Assembly: GCA_039028695.1 (NCBI GenBank) | Contig: JBCCHN010000040.1 | Location: forward strand, 1 to 38,671 | Length of the DNA: 38,671 nucleotides | Origin: JANQKX01 sp039028695 | GTDB taxonomy: Bacteria > Pseudomonadota > Alphaproteobacteria > Kiloniellales > Kiloniellaceae | Direction of reading: 5' to 3' | Shown: piece after piece, positions 33,268-38,671 of the stretch | Layout of the letters: the number at the start of each line of letters is the position of its first letter | Numbering within the stretch: position 1 is the first letter of the stretch | The notes under the pieces: model-generated | What the model saw: only the letters and a program-made list of their open reading frames with translations | The model's database searches: none | Told to the model about the DNA's origin: nothing | Translations under genes and position numbers: made by a program

Positions 33268-34605
33268 TTGACGAACGAGGGTCGTGAGTCCGGAAGCGGC
33301 GCCGTTTTGGAGCGCTTGATCAAGCTCCATCCGAAGATCATCGACTTAAGCCTGGACCGGGTCTTCGATCTCTTGGCGGCTCTGGGTCATCCGGAACAAA
33401 AGTTGCCACCGGTTGTTCATGTGGCGGGAACTAACGGCAAGGGATCTACCATTGCTTTCCTGCGGGCTGCTCTAGAGGCGGCCGGCCATAGAGTTCAGGT
33501 TTATTCCTCACCGCACCTGGTGCGCTTTCACGAGCGTGTGCGCATGGGACCGGGTCTCATCGACGAGGCTTTTCTGGTTGAGTTGCTAGAACACTGCGAG
33601 GCGGTCAATCAAGGCCGGCCAATCACCTTTTTCGAAATCACGACAGTTGCCGCCTTGTTGGCTTTTGCCTGGGATCCCGGCGATACATTGCTTTTGGAAA
33701 CCGGATTGGGGGGTCGCTTGGATGCTACTAACGTGGTTGCCCGGCCGCAGCTTTGTGTGATTACCCCGATCTCAATCGATCACACGCAATATTTGGGTCC
33801 AACCCTCCGGGACATAGCGGGTGAAAAAGCCGGCATCTTAAAGGCGGATGTCCCCGCGGTCATAGCGCCTCAGTCTGACGAGGCTTTAGAGGTTTTGGTG
33901 CAAAAAGCCGAAGCAGTTGGCGCCCCCCTTTTTTGTGCGGGGCGCGATTGGAGGTTTGAAGCATCGGATAAGGGTTTTGAATTTGAATCGGGTTGTTTGC
34001 GGGGGCAATTTCCCCCGCCGGCATTGCCGGGGGGTCATCAACTAATCAACGCGGCAACCGCGGTTGCTTGTTTGAGCAAGTTGAATGAGTTCGCACTCGA
34101 TCACCGAGCAATCGAGCGCGGCTTGCAAGAGGCCACTTGGCCAGGTCGGCTTCAACGCTTGAATAACGGCAACCTGCGCGCCCTTTTAGGGTCCGGGTCC
34201 TGGGATCTGTGGTTGGATGGCGGTCATAATGCGGCGGCGGGACAAGCACTTGCAGACTTTGTTGCCGGCACGTCCGACCCTTCCGTGTATGTGATCTTTG
34301 GTATGTTAAACACCAAGGCGGCTGAAGATTTCTTGGCGCCCATTGTCGGTCAGGTCCAATCCGTGCAGTGCATCGCGATCCCCGGAGAGCCTAATAGCCT
34401 TTCCGCTGAGGAGGCGGCGCAGAAAGCAGGGGCCTTGGGTGTCAAGGCTTTGCCTCAAGCCTCCCTTGTGGCTGCGCTCCAACATCTGGCGGAGGAATAC
34501 CAAGGGGGTCGCGTATTGATTTGTGGATCCTTATACCTTGCCGGGCATGTGTTGGATTTGGATCAACGCAGCAAGGGGAGCCCCCTCATCGGAGGCGGAT
34601 CTTGA
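33268..34605 (+). CDS. folC: Bifunctional folylpolyglutamate/dihydrofolate synthase
   Basis: A 445-residue Mur-ligase-type enzyme that adds glutamate to dihydropteroate and folates. Visible are the P-loop VAGTNGKGSTIAFLRAAL, YSSPHLVRFHERVRM, the metal region FFEITTVAALLAF, LETGLGGRLDATNVV, ISIDHTQYLG and LDGGHNAAAG. The start is TTG at 33268, 14 nt after the accD stop with GGAGTGG just before; no nearby ATG would give the family N-terminus. It ends the conserved housekeeping run; AT-rich DNA and phhA follow. Confidence 0.95.
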   Translation: MTNEGRESGSGAVLERLIKLHPKIIDLSLDRVFDLLAALGHPEQKLPPVVHVAGTNGKGSTIAFLRAALEAAGHRVQVYSSPHLVRFHERVRMGPGLIDEAFLVELLEHCEAVNQGRPITFFEITTVAALLAFAWDPGDTLLLETGLGGRLDATNVVARPQLCVITPISIDHTQYLGPTLRDIAGEKAGILKADVPAVIAPQSDEALEVLVQKAEAVGAPLFCAGRDWRFEASDKGFEFESGCLRGQFPPPALPGGHQLINAATAVACLSKLNEFALDHRAIERGLQEATWPGRLQRLNNGNLRALLGSGSWDLWLDGGHNAAAGQALADFVAGTSDPSVYVIFGMLNTKAAEDFLAPIVGQVQSVQCIAIPGEPNSLSAEEAAQKAGALGVKALPQASLVAALQHLAEEYQGGRVLICGSLYLAGHVLDLDQRSKGSPLIGGGS

Positions 34606-34712
34606 AATTGTGCAAATTAACAATACCTAAATAAAATAAGGGCAAACTCAATTGTAGTGGGCCAAAAGGTCTTCGTCGGGGGTCGTTTTAATAGAGTTCA
34701 ATCCCGATCGGC

Positions 34713-35513
34713 ATGAAGACTCAAAGCTATCAATCAAAGTCACCTGACGCAGCTGGAAGTATCGCTTATGACGCGGAGGAAAACGCTGTCTGGCAGGATC
34801 TTTTGGTGCGCCAAGAAAAAATTCTCCCCGGACGCGTGTGCCAGGCATTTTTGGATGGTCTTGATCTTCTCCAGCTGCCTTCCGATTGCGTACCGCAACT
34901 AAGCGACGTGTCGAAACATTTGGATGCGGCAACCGGGTTTTCGGTTGAGGCCGTGCCTGCGCTGATCACACCGCTGGACTTTTTTTCACTGTTGGCCCAA
35001 CGGAAGTTTCCTGCCGCAACCTTTTTGCGCCGTCGCGAGCATTTCGACTATCTGCAGGAACCCGATATCTTTCATGAGATATTCGGCCACTGTCCCATGT
35101 TGACTAACCCGGTTTATGCAGATTTCGTGCAGCGCTTCGGCGCGCAAGCCTTAGCAGCAGGATCAGACTTTATTTGGCAGTTTCAAAAATTGTTTTGGTT
35201 CACAGTGGAATTCGGTTTGATCCAAACGGAAACGGGCACGCGAATTTATGGTGCGGGAATTGCCTCCTCTGCCGGTGAAGCCCCTTATTGCCTGGAGAGT
35301 GAAGAGGCAGAACATTCGCCTTTTGATATCTTGACGGTCCTGCGCACGCCCTATCGGATTGACATTATGCAGCCGATCTATTTTGTCATTGAAGATTGCC
35401 ATCAGCTTTATGACTTGCTGGTGCAGGACCTGCTTCCGATTATGCGGGAAGCGCGCAGACTCGGGCCCCTCGCCCCAAAATTTGAGCCGCTTTCGCAAGA
35501 GATTTCGGCCTAA
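34713..35513 (+). CDS. phhA: Phenylalanine 4-monooxygenase
   Basis: A 266-residue iron- and pterin-dependent aromatic amino-acid hydroxylase that makes tyrosine from phenylalanine. The iron ligands His121 and His126 (DIFHEIFGHCPML) and Glu166 (FWFTVEFGLI) are present, as are REHFDYLQEPD and YGAGIASSAGEA. It lacks an N-terminal ACT domain, as expected for bacterial forms. No pterin-4a-carbinolamine dehydratase (phhB) gene is in the window. It stands alone after folC. Specificity for phenylalanine is by family; other hydroxylases share the fold. Confidence 0.93.
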   Translation: MKTQSYQSKSPDAAGSIAYDAEENAVWQDLLVRQEKILPGRVCQAFLDGLDLLQLPSDCVPQLSDVSKHLDAATGFSVEAVPALITPLDFFSLLAQRKFPAATFLRRREHFDYLQEPDIFHEIFGHCPMLTNPVYADFVQRFGAQALAAGSDFIWQFQKLFWFTVEFGLIQTETGTRIYGAGIASSAGEAPYCLESEEAEHSPFDILTVLRTPYRIDIMQPIYFVIEDCHQLYDLLVQDLLPIMREARRLGPLAPKFEPLSQEISA

Positions 35514-35527
35514 AAGCGTACTTTTGG

Positions 35528-35547
35528 GTAAAATTCCAAAATTTTAC
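35528..35547. repeat. Perfect AT-rich palindrome after phhA
   Basis: GTAAAATT-CCAA-AATTTTAC is an 8-bp perfect inverted repeat with a 4-nt centre, 14 nt past the phhA stop and 197 nt before the HU gene, in the most AT-rich stretch of the window. GGGTAAAAT occurs here and again near 35596. It may be a weak terminator or an operator; no T run follows the stem. Confidence 0.5.
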
Positions 35548-35744
35548 TAACTTTGATTCTCAGGCATGAAAATTCATTTTGGCCATATATTATATGGGTA
35601 AAATGAAAACTAACCAATCAATCGCTTTCCGATCCCAAAAACCGTGATTGGCAAGAAAGTCGCAAATCATTTGCATCCGCAACAAAATAACTTAAAAAGA
35701 CCCCTGTTAGGTATCAATTTTCACCAACCGATTCGGGGGTAGCA

Positions 35745-36251
35745 ATGGCAAGAAAGCCTGCCGCTAAAAAGGCAACAAGAAAGACAGCAAAAAAAGCAAC
35801 AGCAAAGAGGCCTACGGCAAAAAGAGCCGCAGCCAAAAAGGTCGCCGCCAAAAAGGCACCTAGAAAAGCGCCGACTAGAAAAGCGCCCGCTAAAAAGGTA
35901 GCGGCAAAAAGGGCGACCACGAGAAAAGCGCCCGCAAGGAGCACCGCATCGGCGCGGGTTAAGCCGACACCGTCTGGCATGACTGACAAGGATCATTTGA
36001 TCGACGTCATTCAAGGGCGCACGAATTCTTCCCGTAAGGCCGCAAAAGAAACCTTGGCTGCCGTGATCGATACGGTTTCTGCCTCGCTGAAAAAGAATCA
36101 AAAAGTCCAGCTTGTTGGCTTTGGAACTTTTGAGGTTGCCAAAAGGCCCGCGCGCAAGGGCCGCAATCCGGCGACTGGCGAATCCATTCGCATCAAAGCA
36201 TCCAAAACCGTTCGCTTTAAGGCTGGCGCCAAGTTGAAACGCGGTGTGTGA
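35745..36251 (+). CDS. HU-family protein with long H1-like N-terminal tail
   Basis: A 168-residue nucleoid protein in two parts. Residues 1-78 are almost only Lys, Ala, Arg, Pro and Thr in histone-H1/AlgP-like repeats (KKVAAKK, RKAPTRKAPAKK). Residues 79-168 are a complete HU fold: MTDKDHLIDVIQGRT, VQLVGFGTFEVAKRPARKG, the beta-arm RNPATGESIRI and KTVRFKAGAKLK. The basic tail should bind DNA without sequence preference and the HU part bend it. Most tailed HU proteins carry the tail at the C-terminus (actinobacteria); N-terminal tails are known in Deinococcus. GGGGGT lies 6 nt before ATG 35745, while the internal ATG 35979 has no ribosome site, so the tailed form is real. Codons in the tail are AAA-rich. 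Confidence 0.9.
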   Translation: MARKPAAKKATRKTAKKATAKRPTAKRAAAKKVAAKKAPRKAPTRKAPAKKVAAKRATTRKAPARSTASARVKPTPSGMTDKDHLIDVIQGRTNSSRKAAKETLAAVIDTVSASLKKNQKVQLVGFGTFEVAKRPARKGRNPATGESIRIKASKTVRFKAGAKLKRGV

Positions 36252-36507
36252 CGCTTCACCGGATTGAAGGCTTGATTGATGGATTCGTTCCTTCCAGAAC
36301 GCGTCAGATGAGGCACTCATTAGGTTCAGGCACGAAGCGCCGAAAAATGGTGTTGGGTTATTGTTAGAAGCACAGAGCTCAGGCGACGAAGGTTTGTCGC
36401 CCCCGATAGGTAACAAGGGCAATAACCCATTCACCCAGCAGAAAGGCTTTTTCCCATTCTTTCCGGAATTTTTGTAACGCAGGGTCGCCGGTTGGAAGGG
36501 TTATGCC

Positions 36508-37401
36508 ATGCAGTATCTTTGCCAGGGTGATTCCTTCTCTTTTTCCAAGGTTGGCCGATCCGCCGCCATTTTGATCTGTTTCCTCGGCGCGGCCTGCGAG
36601 GGGCGTGGTTTAGAAGAGGCGCAAAGCCTGACGCCCTCGGGATCGCCCTTTCAAGACATTCTTTACGATGGCTATCTTGAACTGGCCGAGCTGGAATCGG
36701 CCGAAGGGAATTATAGCGGCGCGGACCACCTGGCCCAAAAAGCCACTCTTGCTGCTAAGGGCCAAACGCCCCTTCCTGATTCCGTGGATCCCAAACTGGT
36801 TCCAGTTGACAAGACGCGAGAGCTTTTGGCGGCGTGGGATCGCCTTGCCGGGGTTACCCTGACCACTATGGTGCCCAAGGACTATGAGCCGCTGGCCGTC
36901 GCGCAGCTGGCCTTTGACTGTTGGTACCAGCGCCAACAAGATCCGGTTGCCACAGCGGAACTTGAAACCTGTCGCAATGACTTTTACGTAGCCATGGCTT
37001 TGGTCGAAGCCTCGCCGCGCATTGGTCAAAGCGCCGGTCCGACCGATTCTTTGATCCAGCTCGGTGGCGGTGCCATCATCGGCCTAGTCCCTTTCGAATT
37101 TGGCGGCGCGGAAATTTCCGGCAATGGACAGCAAATTCTGGATCAGATCCTAGAACGGGCGGACAAGCTGCCGGACAAAAGGGTTCGAGTGGTTGCTCAC
37201 ACCGACACCGTCGGGCAAACGGATGTCAATCAAGCCTTGGCAGAGCGACGGGCCAACGCGGTGATCGGATACCTTGTTGCGGCCGGATTGGACCCTGCCC
37301 GCATCGTTTCCGAAGCGGTGGGCGAAGATCAACTGTTGGAATTGACCAGCGACAACGTACGATCCCAGGCCAATCGGGTCGCCGTTGTGGACCTGCTTTA
37401 G
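36508..37401 (+). CDS. OmpA-family lipoprotein
   Basis: A 297-residue envelope protein. The N-terminal hydrophobic stretch ends in a lipobox (ICFLGAAC, Cys34). A helical, acidic middle part follows (YLELAELESAEGNYSGADHL, like a TPR), and the C-terminal domain from about residue 195 is OmpA-like (VPFEFGGAEIS, VRVVAHTDTVGQTDVNQALA, ERRANAVIGYLVAAGLDPARI). That domain binds peptidoglycan noncovalently; the key Asp and Arg positions are present. There is no beta-barrel, so it resembles Pal-type proteins, but it is not in a tol-pal cluster. The TauD/TfdA gene begins 17 nt after its stop. Confidence 0.85.
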   Translation: MQYLCQGDSFSFSKVGRSAAILICFLGAACEGRGLEEAQSLTPSGSPFQDILYDGYLELAELESAEGNYSGADHLAQKATLAAKGQTPLPDSVDPKLVPVDKTRELLAAWDRLAGVTLTTMVPKDYEPLAVAQLAFDCWYQRQQDPVATAELETCRNDFYVAMALVEASPRIGQSAGPTDSLIQLGGGAIIGLVPFEFGGAEISGNGQQILDQILERADKLPDKRVRVVAHTDTVGQTDVNQALAERRANAVIGYLVAAGLDPARIVSEAVGEDQLLELTSDNVRSQANRVAVVDLL

Positions 37402-37418
37402 AACGAGAAGCCCTTTAG

Positions 37419-38474
37419 ATGCATCATCATCGTGTCATAGACCATCCTAGTGCGTGGCGTGCTGCTGATTTTGGCTGCAAAGCGGATTTCGCAACCGCAT
37501 TGACGGCCATTCAAGTCGACCGTCTGCGCGAGCTGGCTGCCCGGGCCGCAAAAATCGACAAACCGATTGAGGAAATCACTCTTGAGGATGTGAATTTTCC
37601 CTCTCTGACAGCGGATTTATCGAACTGGCGCGAGGCGGTACTGAACGGCCGCGGCATCCTCCTTCTGACCGGGTTTTCATTGGAAGGACTGAGCCAAAGA
37701 GAGTGCGAGGCTGTCTTTTGGTGGCTGGGCTTGCAGTTCGGCCAAGCCCAATCCCAGAGCGTATTGGGTGACCGATTGGGGCATGTGGTCGGTTCCGGCG
37801 GCAAGGACCCCAGCGAGCGTGCCTACCGCAACTCGCTGGAGCTGGCGCTTCATACGGACACAAGCGATGTGGTCGCCATGTTCTGTCTGCGAAAGGCCCT
37901 GTCAGGCGGCTTGAGCGGCTATTGTAGCGGCCCATCCATCTATAATGCGTTCGTCACGCAAAGACCCGAGTTGTTGGCGCCCATGATGCGGGGCTTTCAC
38001 TATCACCGCTTCGGCGAGGAAGGACCTGGCGAATCGCCGATAACGCCACAGCAAATTCCGGTTTTTTCCTATTGCGATGATGTCCTATCGGTCAGCTACC
38101 TGAGGGGCTATATCGATATGGCCATGCGGGAGATGGGCCGCGCCTATAGTGATGAAGAACTGGCGGCCTTGACCTTCTTCGAAGAAACGGCCAGTCGGCC
38201 CGACATGATGCTTACCTTCATGCTGGAGCCGGGCGAGCTGGTTTTTTTCCATAATTACAGCGTATTGCATACCCGAACCGCTTTCGAGGACGCACCCAAC
38301 CCCGCGGAACGTCGCCATCTGCTAAGGCTATGGTTGAATGTTCCCGATGCCCGGCCGACCTTGGCGGCCCTGCGACCCTATGGCGGTGCGGCGGGTATTA
38401 CACCGCAGGAAGACCGGAAGAGCGCACGCTATCGGGGCGAGACACCCTATGTGGAATTTCCCAACAACGACTAA
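37419..38474 (+). CDS. TauD/TfdA-family dioxygenase
   Basis: A 351-residue Fe(II)/2-oxoglutarate-type oxygenase. The iron ligands are His145 and Asp147 (LHTDTSD) and the distal His284 (YSVLHTRTAF); Arg303 (RHLLRLWLN) should bind 2-oxoglutarate. The N-terminal region (DFATALTAIQ..IEEITLEDVNFP) and the NGRGILLLTGF strand match the clade related to gamma-butyrobetaine hydroxylase and clavaminate synthase. It ends with a polar tail (YRGETPYVEFPNND). The substrate is unknown. The gene follows the OmpA-family gene by 17 nt and ends before a bidirectional-looking hairpin. Confidence 0.87.
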   Translation: MHHHRVIDHPSAWRAADFGCKADFATALTAIQVDRLRELAARAAKIDKPIEEITLEDVNFPSLTADLSNWREAVLNGRGILLLTGFSLEGLSQRECEAVFWWLGLQFGQAQSQSVLGDRLGHVVGSGGKDPSERAYRNSLELALHTDTSDVVAMFCLRKALSGGLSGYCSGPSIYNAFVTQRPELLAPMMRGFHYHRFGEEGPGESPITPQQIPVFSYCDDVLSVSYLRGYIDMAMREMGRAYSDEELAALTFFEETASRPDMMLTFMLEPGELVFFHNYSVLHTRTAFEDAPNPAERRHLLRLWLNVPDARPTLAALRPYGGAAGITPQEDRKSARYRGETPYVEFPNND

Positions 38475-38484
38475 TCCGCCGACG

Positions 38485-38520
38485 CCAAAGAAAATCGGCG
38501 GAGTTCTGAACTCCGCCGAT
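38485..38520. terminator. Convergent terminator hairpin
   Basis: ATCGGCGGAGTTC (38494-38506) and GAACTCCGCCGAT (38508-38520) form a near-perfect palindrome. On the minus strand it is followed by T-rich sequence, so it should end transcription of the peroxiredoxin gene; the symmetric stem may also serve the TauD/TfdA gene. Confidence 0.75.
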
Positions 38521-38543
38521 AAGCAGTTGTCTGAGCGCGCAGC

Positions 38544-38671
38544 CTATTTGGGCTGAGGCACAATGCGGATGTAAGGCTTGGGAGATTTCCAGCCGTCTGG
38601 ATATTTTTCCTTGGCCTCTTCATTCGAGACCGCAGGCACGATGATCACGTCGTCGCCTTGCTGCCAATTGA
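38544..38671 (-). CDS. 1-Cys peroxiredoxin (Prx6-type), 3' end only
   Basis: The last 41 residues of a gene that continues past the window edge, read on the minus strand: NWQQGDDVIIVPAVSNEEAK and then KYPDGWKSPKPYIRIVPQPK. This is the conserved C-terminal end of 1-Cys (Prx6/AhpC-TSA) peroxidases, which reduce peroxides; the catalytic cysteine lies upstream, out of view. It converges on the TauD/TfdA gene with a hairpin terminator between. Confidence 0.85.
   Translation of the reverse strand, partial: NWQQGDDVIIVPAVSNEEAKEKYPDGWKSPKPYIRIVPQPK

Noticed and set aside
35721..36434. 237-residue minus-strand frame opposite the HU gene
   Set aside because: Its Phe/Cys/Arg-rich repeats are just the complement of the Lys/Ala codons of the tail.

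Overview
The window reads as a piece of an alphaproteobacterial chromosome, most likely from a Rhodospirillales-type organism. The strongest reason is the run tRNA-Ala / TIGR02300 protein / aroA-cmk-rpsA-ihfB-lapA-pyrF-(membrane protein)-trpF-trpB-trpA-accD-folC, an order characteristic of that class. A DUF2336 protein, an LptG-type permease and a tesA/ybbA/ybbP block fit the same assignment. The base composition is moderately GC-rich and even, apart from an AT-rich stretch at about 35514-35744. I see no prophage, transposase, CRISPR array, defence island or plasmid feature. Nearly all the DNA is coding, and gaps are short.

Layout. 1-1253: a truncated MocR-type regulator diverges from a DJ-1/PfpI protein, with two identical 10-bp repeats between them. 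1278-4655: an EamA exporter, a DUF2336 protein, a 48-residue small protein with its own terminator, and a LEA14-like lipoprotein. 4679-10897: recQ, a lone lptG with an unknown membrane protein, two convergent SDR dehydrogenases, and a Bax-inhibitor-1 homologue. 11056-17712: a ybbP/ybbA exporter pair diverging from a TesA-type esterase, then a FIST-domain protein and an aldo/keto reductase. 17782-21162: a macromolecule repair group with ThpR, a fructosamine-kinase homologue overlapping a low-molecular-weight phosphatase, and, divergently, a CobB sirtuin overlapping a uracil-DNA glycosylase family protein. 21267-21459: a 16-bp tandem repeat beside tRNA-Ala(GGC). 21658-34605: the conserved housekeeping block. 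34713-38671: phenylalanine 4-hydroxylase, an HU protein with a long H1-like N-terminal tail, an OmpA-type lipoprotein, a TauD/TfdA dioxygenase and the 3' end of a 1-Cys peroxiredoxin.

The housekeeping block joins shikimate and tryptophan synthesis (aroA, trpFBA), pyrimidine supply (cmk, pyrF), translation (rpsA), nucleoid structure (ihfB), fatty-acid initiation (accD) and folate synthesis (folC). Several genes overlap by 4-11 nt (aroA/cmk, cobB/UDG, phosphatase/kinase, membrane protein/trpF), which suggests translational coupling.

No clear novel system stands out. The observations most worth following are the coupled phosphatase-kinase pair beside a sirtuin (candidate protein deglycation/deacylation), the HU-H1 fusion, the MocR/DJ-1 divergon with its direct repeats, and the tandem repeat with a single inverted arm next to tRNA-Ala. 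Start codons were moved from the longest possible reading frame wherever a ribosome site or family alignment argued for it. All domain calls come from reading motifs by eye, without database searches.
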